Assembly: GCF_018320785.1 (NCBI RefSeq)
Contig: NC_054872.1
Location: 43,016,551 to 43,080,550 of the forward strand
Direction of reading: 5' to 3'
DNA: 64,000 nt
Origin: Cheilinus undulatus
Taxonomy: Eukaryota; Chordata; Actinopteri; Labriformes; Labridae
The notes below the pieces were generated by a model. The model was not told the DNA's origin, did not search any database, and saw only the letters and a list, made by a program, of their open reading frames with translations. Made by a program: the position numbers and the translations under genes. Shown here in pieces: positions 12,401-26,000 of the stretch (position 1 is the first letter of the stretch; each line of letters opens with the position of its first letter).

Positions 12401-15400
12401 TTAGACACAGTGCCATGGCTAGTGTTTTTAAAGTGCCTCCATCTCCATATTGATTAGAAATTTTATTCCAATCAACACAATCACTTTGGTGAGGAGATTG
12501 GACATCCAGAGGGATCTTGAAGTTGAGCTGCTGCTCCTTCACCTCGAAAGAAGCCAGTTGAGGTGGTTCTGGCATCTGATCAGGATGCGTTATGGTTGTC
12601 TCCCTTTGGAGGTCCTCCAGGTGTGCTCAACTGAAAGGAGACCCTGTGGTAGACCCAGAACTCAATGGAGGGATTATATATCTCATCTGGCCTGGGAATG
12701 CCTTGGAATCTGGGAAGTGGATGGATGGATAGATAATTACATAACATATAAACAGCTTTTAACTTTGTGAATGATTACCTGTTTTCTCCTAGATGACCAC
12801 TCTGGCCCTGAAAGTGTGCATCCTGTATTATGGAGGGACTCTTGTGACCAGGGGTACTGTCAGCAGTGGAGACCTGGTGTCATTTGTCCTCTTTGAACTA
12901 CAGTTTGCAGATGCTGTTGAGGTGAGCAATAGGTTGAGACACAGACTGAATGTGTTGTTGTTGCTCTGTTTTTCTCTAATGCATTTTACAAGCTGCTCAT
13001 ATTGTTACTTAAAGACAAAAAATAAAGTCAATCAATCTATAAAAGGCCTTTTGTATCCACCTTTCTTCCAGGCTGTCATGCGTTACTACCCAGAGGTGAG
13101 AAAGGCGATTGGGAGCTCTGAAAAGATCTTCGAGATTTTGGATCGAAAACCTAAAATTCCCAAAGATGGCACTTTATCCCCTGAAAATCTTGAGGGACAT
13201 ATTCAGTTCAAAAATGTGTCATTTTCATACTCTGACAAGGACGATAGCAATCTTGTGCTGAAGGTGCGTGTTAATTTACCTGTATGTTCATCTCGTATTT
13301 ATTTAATTTAATTCCATGTAGCTCTTTAATCCAGTGAAATCATTCCTCTCTCCTACTAGGATGTGTCTCTGGATATTAAACCGGGCAAAATCACTGCCCT
13401 TGTTGGGCTTAACAGATCAGGGAAGTCCACCTGTGTGAAGCTCCTGGAGAGATTTTACCAGCCCTTAGCAGGGAAGATCTTCCTGGATGGGAAACCACTG
13501 CTAGAATACAAAGACCAGTATCTACACGACAAGGTGAGCTGTCACAAGGCAGTTTCTCTTTTTCATGTTTCAATCTTGTTTGTTTTTAGTTGACATTGCC
13601 TTTTTATTTGACTTGAAAGGAGGTTTTGTGGTGTTCACTACCAGATGAAATATGAAGAAATGTTTGAGGGTTTTCTATGAGTGGCTCTGTATTTTGTCTG
13701 TATACTTATGAAGAACTTGGGCCAGACCTTTTGATTTTTCAGACAGTCTTAACATGAGCATAACTTTGGTTTGAAACATATAAAGCATAAACATTTACAA
13801 AAAGGGCATTTAACTTTATTGTATCTTCACTGATCATATTGAGCGATTTTGACTGGACAGCTAAAAGAAATACACAAGAAAATGTTGGATTAAGCTGCAA
13901 GGATATTGTCTTAATGCAATTACACTGTTTGCATGATAAGCTCAGTCATTTTCTGAATACATGCCTTTAATTTACATGTTACAGATTACTCTCCTTCTTG
14001 AAAAACAGCTGCTCTTTACTTTGAACTCTTATCTCTGTGTACAAAATCCCTACAGCCCCCTTCATCAGGGATGCTGAGAGTTATTTGCAAATATCTCACA
14101 TGTATCCAAGTCTTTTAAAAAACTGTAAATCATGAAGTATGGATACTGCATACTCTGTTTGAACCTACAGTTAATAATAGATCTAATAAAACCTAAGGGC
14201 ATTATGAAGTCATTGTACCACAAAAATGACTTAAATTCTTGATGACATATATAAATGAACTTTAAAACTGAGACCATTAGGGCTGTGATCAACCAAAGAA
14301 AAACTTGGTCGACCAAAATCGCACCCAGGCACCAGTTAATCGATTAATTGTTCAGGTAAAAAGAAAAAAAATTCATTAATTTAAAAAAAATTACCTCGTT
14401 GGGGACTAATTCAATCCATCCAGGCTCCTCACTGCACCTGCTTGGTACTCTAAATGATCCCTAAACGAAAGTAACAAGCCTTTTGAAGCATTAATATATC
14501 TTTTCGGCTCATCACGTCTTACTTTATAATACAGTGTAATTATTTGAGAGACCATCAGCGCGCACCTGCCTTTGATCTCCATGATCCCGGCGCAGTAACT
14601 CTTTAAACTCATACAGCCTACAAAATAACCCCAGATCCTCATTTTTCATCCATTTATAACAGTAACTATTAACAGGATCACTTGATCCAGCCTGCGCGGT
14701 GTCATTTGTAAGCATAAAGCAGACGGCATGCAGCGTTTATTTACGTAGGTGAGAGGAAAAAAGTTCGCTTGTCGGGACTTAAGACCAGCAGACATCGCCT
14801 TTTGTCACCTCTCCTTTCTGTGTGGCTGTAAGAGAAGATGACGCTAACGTGAACACTTTAAAGGGGATTATAAAAAAAGATGATACTACGCAGCCTATTT
14901 ACCGACAGGTGAATTAAACTGACCGTGGGAGTTGATGCAGTGAGGGAGGGTAGAGCAGAGAGACTCAGCAGCGCCACTTCAATACAAACAGCCTGGATCT
15001 TTGTGACAAGTTGATGTTTTGTTTCTGAGCGTTAGTGCTGTAAAATATCAGAAAATATCCCACTCTGCTAGCTTTGTGTGCTTCTCTACCAGTAATTCCT
15101 AGAGCTGCATTGCTCCTGTCCGCAGCAGCACGTCTCTCTCTGTCAGCTGCTCACATGCTTTTGCCCACAGACCAACGTCTTGGGGGGGTGGGGCGATTCG
15201 CCGACCAGGGAGATCTTGGTTGAACTAAAGCTTTTCGACCAATTAATTGACCAGTCGAATTAAAGCTGTCAGCCCTTGAGACCATAATAAAGAAATGAAA
15301 TTGAATTAGCCCTGAGCTGTACCATTATGATATGAAAAAGATGAACCATAGGTCCTTGAAAGTATTTCTTAGATCCCTCTAATAAGTCTTTAATTTCACT

Positions 15401-16418
15401 GCTTTTCTCCTTTTCCTCCTGCATTACCTTTCTCCTTAAATGCCTGTTTTGTTATATCGACTGGCCACAGAATTGTAATTAAACTTTCAAACAATATTAG
15501 TCTAGTTTTATCTTGCTTTTGACCCGTTGTGGGCAATTCTCAGAGAAAACCATGGCAGTTATAACTCTGCCTCTCCATCTTGTTTGTTTATAGATTGCTG
15601 TGGTGAGCCAGGATTGTGTGCTGTTTGCTCGCTCCGTGAGGGAGAACATCAAGTACGGCTTAGAGAATGCGTCTGATGATGATGTGTACGCCGCTGCCAA
15701 GAAGGCTAGTGCCCACGACTTCATCAAGGCGCTGTCCAATGGATATGACACAGGTTTGACCCAAAGATTCAACTTATCTTGGAGGAAGTAGGTCCTCACA
15801 GGAGAATATTTCTTAGTTTTTCTTTTCATTTTAAATTGTTAGATGTTAACAAAGTTTATCTGGCAAGGAAGTATTCCTCCAGGCTATCTGACCTGGGTAT
15901 CTGCAGGTTCATAAAATGAACTTTCAAAACACAAAAATATTCTCTTGTGTTGTACAGACGCTGGAGAGAAAGGAGGACAGGTGTCTGGAGGTCAAAAGCA
16001 GCGCATTGCCATTGCCAGAGCTTTAATCAGACGTCCAAAGATCCTGGTACTGGACAACGCCACCAGTGACCTGGACCTAGAGAATGAACACCAGGTAGTT
16101 TTTCTTTGTTTTTCCTAGTTTCACCTATACCTGATTATTTTTGTGTTTTACATGGGCAGTAACACTAAGACCTTACTGTCTACCCAGGTCCACCAAGCTC
16201 TGTTAGACCAAACAACGAACTGCACCGTGCTGTTGATTTCCAACAAGATGACTGTCGTTGAAAAGGCAGATCATATAATTGTTCTCAAAGAAGGGACAGT
16301 GGAGGAGGAGGGCTGTCATGATGAGCTTCTGAAGAAAGATGGCCATTATGCTGAGCTGGTTAGAAAGCAGAATACGAGCTTTGAACGTCGAGGAGAGGAA
16401 GGAAATGATTCACATTGA
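6439..16418 (+). CDS. tap1: TAP1-like antigen peptide transporter subunit (ABCB2)
   Basis: Half-transporter of the ER membrane that pairs with TAP2 to pump cytosolic peptides to MHC class I. Coding exons: 6439-6759, 7261-7486, 7688-7802, 9644-9774, 9920-10125, 10871-11068, 12793-12921, 13072-13263, 13360-13533, 15594-15753, 15958-16094, 16188-16418 (2,220 nt, 739 aa). An untranslated exon is likely upstream, since an acceptor sits at 6426. Hydrophobic N-terminal TMD0-like segments (about 1-130) precede the ABC membrane domain (about 165-440) and the ATPase domain (about 480-725). TAP1 rather than TAP2 identity rests on [26 protein letters not shown] and [14 protein letters not shown]. Walker A is GLNRSGKST (522-530), Q-loop Gln570, signature VSGGQ (626-630), Walker B ILVLDN (646-651), D-loop SDLD. 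The catalytic-Glu position is Asn651 and the switch-His position is Asn682. Introns 6 and 9 carry transposons. No TAP2 or proteasome gene is adjacent. Confidence 0.93.
8590..9230. repeat. Possible transposon debris in tap1 intron 3
   Basis: The right part contains a GGTATCGATATTG / GGTATCGTGAC type sequence near 9139-9210, common at the ends of teleost DNA transposons. No clean terminal repeats or target duplication could be paired. The rest of the 1.8-kb intron shows nothing further that I recognise. Confidence 0.25.
11750..12230 (+). mobile_element. Diverged copy of the hAT-like element, tap1 intron 6
   Basis: This stretch aligns by eye with the interior of the element at 14278-15277. Shared blocks include CAGCCTGCG, GCATGCAGCG, AGGGTRGAGC and CTTCAATACAAAC in the same order and orientation. 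Termini could not be defined. It is clearly older or more decayed than the intron 9 copy. Confidence 0.55.
12489..12735 (+). mobile_element. LINE reverse-transcriptase C-terminal fragment
   Basis: The conceptual translation contains [32 protein letters not shown] and [17 protein letters not shown]. This is the familiar C-terminal region of teleost non-LTR retrotransposon ORFs. The copy is 5'-truncated and ends in a GGATGGAT-type tail (12717-12730), as expected after target-primed integration. It lies in sense orientation in tap1 intron 6, about 55 bases before the exon 7 acceptor. Confidence 0.75.
14270..15285. mobile_element. hAT-type non-autonomous transposon in tap1 intron 9
   Basis: The element spans about 14278-15277. 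Its ends are imperfect inverted repeats starting TAGGGCTG and AAGGGCTGACAG, followed on both sides by GGTCGA and TTAATTG motifs. It is flanked by exact 8-bp duplications GAGACCAT (14270-14277 and 15278-15285), the size made by hAT transposases. The interior encodes no intact transposase. The clean duplication suggests a fairly young insertion. Confidence 0.8.
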
Positions 16419-19400
16419 TGGGAGGTAGATTTATTTATAAAGATTGTTGGTTGATTGATCTGACACTGAGGTGCATTGATAAAATTTGAATATAGATTAT
16501 GAGAAAGCCTTCTGCGGTTCTCTGTATTGCTCTTATAGGTCACTTAAGCTGTCCACTAATTGCCACACCAGAAATGCTCACACATTTTGCTGGTCTTTAT
16601 GGTGAATCAAGGTTATCATTGGTGATGTGATGTCAGCTATCCACTCCATCATCTTTACCTTTCTGTGCAGTACCGTTTTACTACTACAAGAGAATGCACT
16701 GAACTGACAAGACATGTGGAACCAAGATGATTTTTCCATGCTAGCTAATGAAAAAGCACATTAACAAACAACAAAAGTTGACTTAAGTACTGTACAATTT
16801 GGAGAAAAAAAGCAATTTAGTCATTTCTTGTATGGCTGCAATTGGCTAGTTACATGCTAGTTCACCCAGGTTGCTCCTCTAAGACCTGGTCCAGTTTTTA
16901 TAAAACTCAACTCAAACAGACATCTTCTTACACACATCAAATAAACATCTTAAGTGATCTACAATCATCAGAGAGACATTTCAAACTAAATTTAAATGGA
17001 ATAGCCATGTTTTCTAAATCAAAATGGTGCAAAACCACACTGTTCTTACGAGATGCTATCAGTACATCAGATCACCATTGTGTTTTTATGGGGAAAAAGC
17101 AATTCCGCCACATGCAATAGTTATTTACTACAGGCTTACTTGTGGCAGTAACATCCTAGATACCTGAACCTGAACCGCTAAAGAATATTAAGAATTAGGT
17201 TAATCAACTAGTAATTCTGGTGCTGACTACCTAGGGATCTGTCTGTTTAGCTGGCTAATTCCTGGTATTTAAAGTAGTTTGTTTTTGTTTTTGTTTTTTT
17301 ATTATTGAAATATTTAGCTTTTTATGCATCTTGGCAATTGGTGAAGTAGTATTTAAAGAAGTAAGCACACTTGAAACAAAGCCTTGAATCATTTGATTAA
17401 ATTTGAATAAATGAGGTGCAGTAGACACTGTCATTGCACAGTTGTGCAACTGTGCTTCTCCTAAGTGACACATTCACACAGTATGAAAGCAGCTTTGTTC
17501 AGCACATAAAGGCAGAAAAATATTCAAAAAGATGTCTATAAAAAAATCATACATTCAAATAAATTTTCAAAAACAACTGTAATTGCACTCTTCTAAAAAA
17601 TATTGCATAGTCTCAGTGTTAATTTCTTTTTGAAAAACATTTATCATTTTAGGAGGAAAGCTGCTACGTCTGTGCGCATCACCATGGCTTCGTCAGCAAA
17701 AATGTCAAGTATGGACTCGCTTTTGGATAAAATCCTCTACCAGGGTCCAATAAGTTGATATTGGGATATTGATATATGTAACAGCATAAATTATCTTGAG
17801 AATAATAGAATTCCCAAATGGCTTGTAAAATGACTCCATCATGTTGAAAAACCTTTGTGGTTGTCATTTATTTTAAACAGAGCCCTCATTGGTCTAAAAA
17901 AAAACAGAGGAGAGTATGAAAAGGATGATCTTGATATTTCCCATGTTTTGTGACATAAACACATTCACAACAGAAGTTTCCATTGAGAAGTTCCAGTGTG
18001 CCAGGGGCTTTGAATAGAACTAAGGAGAGTCAGTGATGATCAGACTCTGAGTGTGCAAACACTTTGAATATATAAGATGAAGAGGTGGTAAAAATCCTCG
18101 CTTTAACTAATTCTATATTGGGATATTTGAGGTTGTGTTTTTATGTTTTGGTTGTGTCACTTTTTTTCCAAAATGCTTTTGTACTTTTTCCTGAGTCTAT
18201 GGTTCTTTGTAAATCTGTGTTCATACAACATTAAATCTTTGCCTTTGCTTCTATTTTGTGATGTATTTTTTATTCTTTATGGCTGCCAAGCTTATAAGTT
18301 AGGACAAGTTATGAAATTTAAGGCAAAATGACACTACATGACCTCTAACTGCAAGTGATTCTGTATTTGAATCATTTTCCATATATATGTATTTTTTTTA
18401 CTTGTACTTACTACTACTTACTACTTACCACTTGTACTTACTTTTTTACCAGAAATAAACAGGACTCTATATTATTATTTCTGTACTGAGTGTTTATCGT
18501 ATTGCACTTTGAGTGCAAGCCATTGCTTTCACTCTTTCAGTTCAGTTTATTTATCCTAAAGGAGTTATTTAACTAAGTAATACAACCCTAAAATATTTAT
18601 AGTGTCGCTAGGGGAAGATTTCCAGCATAGTTATATTGAAATTAAAGAACTACAAACTACTATTATGTGGATGTAGGTATTTCCTTGAAGGTGGAGTCTA
18701 CACCAAGATAATACTTTTGATTGAACAGAGGGAATTGTAGACTTAAATTTTGCCCATTAGGTGCTACAGTATGAGTTATTTTGGTCTTTTCTACCAGAAA
18801 ACGTTATATTTAATTTTCATCACATACTCTGCCGGAGTAAACGGTTTTATAATTATTTTGCTTTGTGGTTAGGCTTAATTATACTTTCTTTCAAGGTATC
18901 TTCATTATTGATGCCACTAAGTTTGTTGATATCATAGGAGCCAGGGGGGTGGCTCACCCTGGACTGAAGCCCTGAATGTTTTCTCACAAGCCCTGGATCT
19001 TTGAGGTTAGTAAAAAGTATGTTTCTGCTGAGCTATGATGGGTAAATGCAAAAAGAAACAATAATAAACAAATGGGCCAAGCTTAGGGAATGTATTGCTT
19101 ATGGCCAAACGGACTAATTTAAACCTTTTTCAGTACTTCTAACACTTCATGCACACTACGATGTAAAAAGGTACTTAACGTTTAACGTGCTAAATATAGA
19201 CTTTTTCGCATTGTCAATCAATCTGCCTGGATACATACACTTTGTTTTTAACGTGTTTTTTAATTTTTTGTCAAAAAAGAATAGAGGCTATTATTAACTT
19301 TGGTACTTAATTCCACAGCCGGGGGCAAAGGTGAAAATGATTGATCTTGAACATGTTGGTTTCAAAATGACAAATGTCTTGAGAGCTGCAGGAAGTCATG

Positions 19401-19860
19401 GATGCGGGTTGGGAAAAGTATGCTGATTGGATTATGTAATATCACCTGAAATCCGACCAAACTTTTCTGGGTTAAATATTCCTGTGCCCAAGCATCATAC
19501 CTTCTAAAATCTGCATCCAAAACTGATACGCATGCCAAGAAATTGCCCGACAACATCTGCCGCAGGCCAAAATAATGCAGCATTTAAATTATATGCTAAT
19601 CCTGGAAAATTTATCGACGGGGTTTTTCAAGGCTGAGAATACAGAGTCAGCATTTCACGCATGATATGAAGATGCTATATTACCATTTCCTGAAACAGAG
19701 TGCAAGAAGAAAAGGGACGCCTTGTAGTTTAAAAATTTTAAATAAATTCTTAAATTTGAAGCTTCCTCGCAGAGCAGAGCCTGCTCCCATTGTGTTGATA
19801 CCACTCAGAGAACAACATGTACCAAGGGGAGTGATGGGCGTTTCCCGCAGTTTGACGGAC
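16419..19860. other. tap1 3' flank and AT-rich intergenic DNA
   Basis: The beginning must contain the tap1 3' UTR. Candidate AATAAA signals occur near 16938 and 18454 but cannot be ranked. Short TTACTAC-type repeats occur near 18405-18440. No further gene was recognised. Confidence 0.45.
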
Positions 19861-19871
19861 GTTTCATCACA

Positions 19872-19960
19872 GCCAATAAGAATTTAGAAACACATTGAAC
19901 GCGACAGGAAATACGTAACACTGCCACGTGGTAGGTTTATATAGGGTCAAGCGGAAGCGT
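19872..19960 (+). promoter_or_regulatory. brd2 promoter region
   Basis: In order: CCAAT (about 19873), an E-box CACGTG (19925-19930), a TATA-like TTTATATAG (19936-19944) and an ETS-type GCGGAAGCG (about 19951). They sit 100-200 bases upstream of the brd2 start codon and the local GC content rises, as expected for a broadly expressed gene. Confidence 0.5.
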
Positions 19961-20065
19961 TTAAGCGCCATTTCATTGCGGAGTTGCTCTGTGGTCTTTC
20001 GGTGGAAGTGCAGCGTCAATAGTAGTTAAAAAATTGGATTGTAACAACACACCGCCTTCAGCCCG

Positions 20066-23000
20066 ATGGAAGCGGCAGTCAACCCGCCCCACGACAGGTA
20101 AAGTCCGCCTCTTTGGGCTGAAGATATCTGTCTAACGGTTAATGTCATCCGCAGACATTAGCTACGTTACTGTAACCGTTAGCGTCACTATAACAACGCT
20201 AGCTTGTCAGACAAACGGTTGACTTAAGATATTATAGCTAGCTACGAAAGCAGTCTTTCTGATAACGACTTGCTTCCATGTGAATATATAGCTAAATATG
20301 CAGACTAGTCTTATCCCTTACCTCTTGGTTTTATTGTTGAGCTAGCACAAAGACAGCGAATGACAGCTGCAGCCCCAGCGGCTGGTTCAGCCGGCTGCTC
20401 CCCGCCGGCTTTCTGTCAGCCGGGTCATTCATCGAACAGGCACCCTGCTAATGCTAATCCTGCTGTCGTGTGACTATCACATTAAGAGGACCGGGTATGC
20501 AAACCAATTCAGTATGTCTCATGCGCACATCATTTTATAGTCAAAATAGTGCCTTAAAATCAATTAACCCTCAGAGTTGGCAGGTATTGCTGCTGCCCAG
20601 CAACGCAGCCTTGTAGTCCTTTAGCTTAGCTTCGCTCTCCTGTGCCGGTGGATGAGGAAACGTCTTCATGCTGCCGGACGATAACTGGGATTGACTGATG
20701 GACTAATAGATCGACCTATCCAGTGCAGTAGCTTTAAATGTCGTGTTTCTTTATGATAGAAAACCCACGTCTACCAGTCGTTACTGTCATTGTAGGGTAG
20801 TGTTTACAAACAGTGAGGGCGGGGCATCCAAACCACGCGATCACCAGCTGTTGGAGAGGAGAGGAGTCTGCCTTTTCTTTCTTTGTTTTGATTTCTTGTG
20901 AAAGCATTAACACTGCTAACACCTTTGCAGTTTAATCAGAAGTTAAAGTTTGCACAGCAAAGCCACATTTATTACATAAAGCTGCATTAACAACTAATTT
21001 ATAAGACAATAAATTATATATTATATTTACATTTCATTATTAGAACAGTACTCATATAGGCTTATGTTGATACTCTTTAGGGTTGGGTTATATGGGCCAG
21101 GGTTGGAAATAGGGCTGAACAATTTAGGAAATAACCTATTTGTTTTTTTTGTTTTTTTTTTCCCCAACATTGCTATTGCAATTTAATATGTCATTTTAAT
21201 TTCCTCTTGTGTTTTTTTTAACAAACACAAGCAATAAATCACTCTACAAACTACAAAAGTTGACTTAAGTGGTTCTCAACTGGTCAGGCATCAGGACCCA
21301 CCATTTAAGTGGTTGAAAAATATTAAATGGCTTAAATTCATTTGATGAAAAATGTTGCAGTTTGTACCCTAAATGAAAGAAAACAGGACTGGACAAAGAG
21401 GATAAACCAACCCTTGACATGCTTTAAATTTTACAAATACAGGGCTAAACAAAATTTATTAGACTACCTGCCATTTGTCTCAAAGACCATCCAGCATCAT
21501 GAAGTGCTTTAATGCGGACTCTTTCATTTTCATTGAGCTCTCCACATTTTACCATTTTGAACAAGAATGAGGGATTTCAAACTGAATTCAACCAAATTTG
21601 AGCTGGCTCACTGGGCTTCTCTGAGGAGTCAGAAATTAATCAAGCATAACGTTCAACCACTAAAACTAGTTTTTCTGTTCAGGAATGCAAGTAAATAAGT
21701 ATAATTTGACATATTAATCAAGAAATAATAAGATTGTATTTTTTCAAATATGTGGTACAAAGAAAAATCAAAACTTCTACGATGCGATATTACAGTAACA
21801 TAACATCCTCCTAATATTTTATAAAACAACTAAGAAGTGCTCAAAAATGTGTGTGAGTGGAAGTTAACTCTAAAATTCATTCATTGCATCAAAGCTTGTG
21901 TTTTTCTCACTGCTAATGCGGTCCATTTGGCCTGCCTGGACTCTGACTGATGTAGTAAATCAGCTCATAGGCTTCGCCACAGTTTTTGTGTCAGTGGGGC
22001 AGGTGTGTGCTGCTTGTGTTAGTGCAATATAACTTCTTCTAAATCTGCTTCATGTGCTCCACTCAGGCAAGAAAAGAGAGGATGATAGGGTTTAAGCTAC
22101 AGTGACAGGAGTCCCTCATTTGACTCCATGGACTGAGAGACTCCCTAGGTCAACATAGGACATGGTCTTTGTAGTGTTGTGGAACAACACAGCCATAACT
22201 ATGGGTGCATATGAGGTATGGACATTTCCTAAAAATTTCTTACACTTAATCCTTTATAAACTGTTGAGGGATTTTTACTCTGCATTTTAATTTTTATGTG
22301 ACTGTTGAAGTAGAGGGTGATTGTATAGACTACAGTACCACAGTCAAGGGCACCAAAGATGTTTTGTCCTTTTAATTTGAGATTATCAAAGCAAGCCAGA
22401 TTTCTGCAAAAAAAATTGTGTTGCACACCATTGAACCAATTCTAAACAGCTTTTGAATATATTAAATATGCAAGAACAGCTTTTATGCTAGTTTTGTGCA
22501 TGTGTTAGTGTAAGCTTTCTTTTTTAAATTGTGCATTCAAAAGCACAAAAACTTTAAGACATTTTTTTATGCTCTTGCCGTTATCAACATGCAACAAAGC
22601 TGTTGTGTTGGGCATCCTTGAACATTACAGAAAAAGCTAAATACGTCACATTTTAGTGTTAAATAAAGGTTAAAATACACCTGGTCTGTGATATATAACA
22701 ATATATCTCTTTCTCACAGAGTAGGGTGAAGGTTTGCTTTGAGGACAGGCAGAACATGGTGTGAGTTCAAGGGCAGATATACTTTAATATTGGAGGGGGC
22801 AACAAACAGAAATTTCTCTCAATGGCAGTTCCTGAGGTTGACGCCAAAGTTGCAGTCAGACTCTCTTAAGTAAAAATAATGCAACAAACTGGTATAGGGG
22901 TATTTAAAGAAAACATTGTCTCTTCAACTGAATCATTAAAGGTAAATAACTTAAGGGGTTGTAACACCATGATGAATCTTAGGTACACTCCATAAAGACC

Positions 23001-26000
23001 AAAAAGACATGAACACAAAAACAAGTCATCTGTATTTAGTCTAAATCAGAAAGGCCTATATTTATTGACTAAGAGTGACAAATGCTCATCATACTTGGAA
23101 ACTCTAAGCTGCTGCCTAACTGTCCCTGCCTCTCGGTGCCCATATGTCTTTAATTGCCTGATGACATTATAAAACATTTTTATCTGTACTTCTTGTCATT
23201 CTCTTAAAGATTTATTCAAACGGTTGCTCATATGGCTGGATCCTCTCTATTGAATTTTGGTGCAGTGAAAAAGAATCAGATGCCTATTCTCCTTTACTGG
23301 GCATTTTAATAAACTGGTGGATAAATAATCACATGAACATACATGCACACAGTGCAGGTGCACAAGTAGAAGAAATCATTCCCTATTAACTGAGAAAAGA
23401 CTTCAATAATCTAATTAAATTTCTTATAAACAAAACGTTTTAAATAATATTTTTTCAATAGCAGGTGAAAAACAGGATGCAAAAGAACGTGCAAGAAACT
23501 CTTACAGCATAAAACATTTATTTTTTAAGTGTAGATAAAAAGTTGCACCCTGTCAGCATTTTTTTTAACTTTTTTAAATTTAACAAAATGTAGCAATAAT
23601 TGTTAAGTTAAAGCAGACTTTCAAAAACTGTGGATTAATCCACCTGCTTCCCAGCAGTTGTTAAGTAGTTATTAAATGCATACATCATTTATTGCAGTAC
23701 AATATTAAAAGACTTGATAAGGGTGTCTGCGTTTTAGGAATTTTACTTGGATTAAGAGCATACTGTTTTAATTATATAATTTTATAGTTTTGAATGCTGG
23801 ACTGTTACTTTTAACTCTGTGTTATGTCATTTTCTTGGGTCCTTTATCCACAACTAAAATTGTATTCAGTGAAGTATCACTTTTAATAATTTCACCAGTA
23901 ATGGCCAACTTCCCAGCACTTCTGTAGCTAGAGCATTTTGCCTTCTTTTCTTTTCAAAGAAAGATGTCTCGCTCTGATCTGAAACTATAATGTAGAATTT
24001 TCTGATTTTGTGATATGAGATGATGTTGATAAAGTTGGTATGCCTGTTCCCAGATGCACTCAGCTCTGAACTGGGTATATAAATAGTGAGCAGTTGACGG
24101 GTTTTTTTTTACCTCCGCCAAGGAGGTTATGTGATCGGCAGGGTTTGTTTGTTAGTTTGATTGTTTGTTAGTTTGTTAGCAACATAACTCAAAAAGTTAT
24201 GGACGAATTTTGATGAAATTTTCAGGAAATGTCAGAAATGGCATAAAGAAGAACTGATTAGATTTTGGGTGTGATCCAGATCACCGTCTGGATCCAGAAA
24301 TTTTTTTAAGGATTCTTTGCTATTGGGAGATAGAGCTAATGACGGAGGTCTGTGCTCTCCGAGTGCTTTTCTAGTTTTAAGATATATTTTTGGGCTTTTT
24401 TTTGCTTCTGTTTAGAGAGGAGGACAGTGGGTTGAATCGGAAATAAGGATGGGTGATTTGGGGTGAGACATGCCAAAATCACCTTAATTAGGCGTAATTC
24501 ATATCTTTATTGGGTGTAAAATCATGTTAACAGTTTTTTTAAGATTTATTGCTCTAAAGTCTCTCCAGTTACTCTCTGATCCCTGTCATTTTTTTGTCTG
24601 AGTCCGTGAGCATCCACAGCTGTGGAGCACAGCAACTTTTGGAAAAAAGAAGCAGATGCAGGAAAAGGAGAGGGGGTTGGAACAAACCACTATGAGGCAC
24701 TGAGGGGGGACAGGCGGGTTCTTCAAAAATATTTAAGGCATTGTTTTGCATTATACAACGCAAAATTACTTGTTCTAAGGACACGAATGGTGGAGGAGAC
24801 TATTCAATGATTTTATCAGATTGGGGTAGTCCAGACCCCCCTTCTCTGTGATTTCTGCCAATGATTGTGAATGTATCTCCTGATTGAGAAATTGTAAGAG
24901 CTAAAGTTGCTGCAGATGCCTCTTATAGTTTTGTAGCTCTTAAATCATTGGAAACTTCAGGATTTTATTGCTTACTAAGTCTCACATAAGGAAGTGTTTT
25001 TTAGAAGGTGAGGACCCATACAATGGTGGTTCCCATGACTGTGCTAAAAGTAGCAGCCTGTTGATACAGCTCTAGTTCCCTCAATGGCTGTTGGCTGATT
25101 TTGAGAGCAGGGTGTTAGTTCACAGGGACTTAGTTATGTGCATTAGGCACATCAAAGCTGCTGTTTTTAGTGTTTTGAATATTATATGTTGGACATGTTT
25201 GAGAGTGGTGAAATGATGCAGTCAGTGACTGTTTAATTAAGTATGGCATTGTCAAATGTCAAACTAAAGGTCTTTCTTTTTTCCACCATCTTTCTCTCTG
25301 TATGGATCTTATGCTTCCAATTTTAATCATTTCATCTGGGTCTCATTTCCCTTACACTCGTTCTGTTTCCTCCTCTTTAGCTCTCTGGTCGGGTTGTCCA
25401 GTGGCGACCAGCACTCCAGTTCGAGCAAACGCATTCGTAAGCCCTCCCTGTTATATGAGGACTTTGAGAGCCCGTCTCTGCCGCACACATTGCCACAGGG
25501 ACCTCCTGCCCCACCACAGCCCCCAGTGAAGGATCCCAGCCGGCCGGGCCGTATGACCAACCAGCTGCAGTTTCTGCAGAGGACCCTGATGAAGTGTCTG
25601 TGGAGGCATAACTTTGCCTGGCCTTTCCACGAGCCTGTGGATGCCTATAGGCTCAACCTGCCGGTGGGTTAAGAGGCGGAGATGCACCACGGACTTTTGC
25701 TTTTTACTTCCAGCAAATGTTTGTGAAACCACAGTGGTTTCCAGGCTCAAATGTTAAAGTATAAAAACACCCATGATCATCCTCCTTTTGAAATGTCACA
25801 TATTTTGTTAATCTTTTCACTTCTTCTGTTTATCAATATATTTTTCAGGATTACCATAAAATCATCAAACAACCTATGGACATGGGCACCATCAAGAAGC
25901 GTTTGGAGAACAACTTCTACCGCTGTGCCAGTGAGTGCATACAGGACTTCAACACAATGTTCACCAACTGCTACATCTACAACAAGGTATGCTGAGAGGT

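Noticed and set aside
6439-16418. First thought: TAP2 rather than TAP1
   Set aside because: The membrane-domain phrases ([22 protein letters not shown]), the degenerate Walker B and switch positions and the ADHI context fit TAP1. TAP2 would have Glu and His at those positions.
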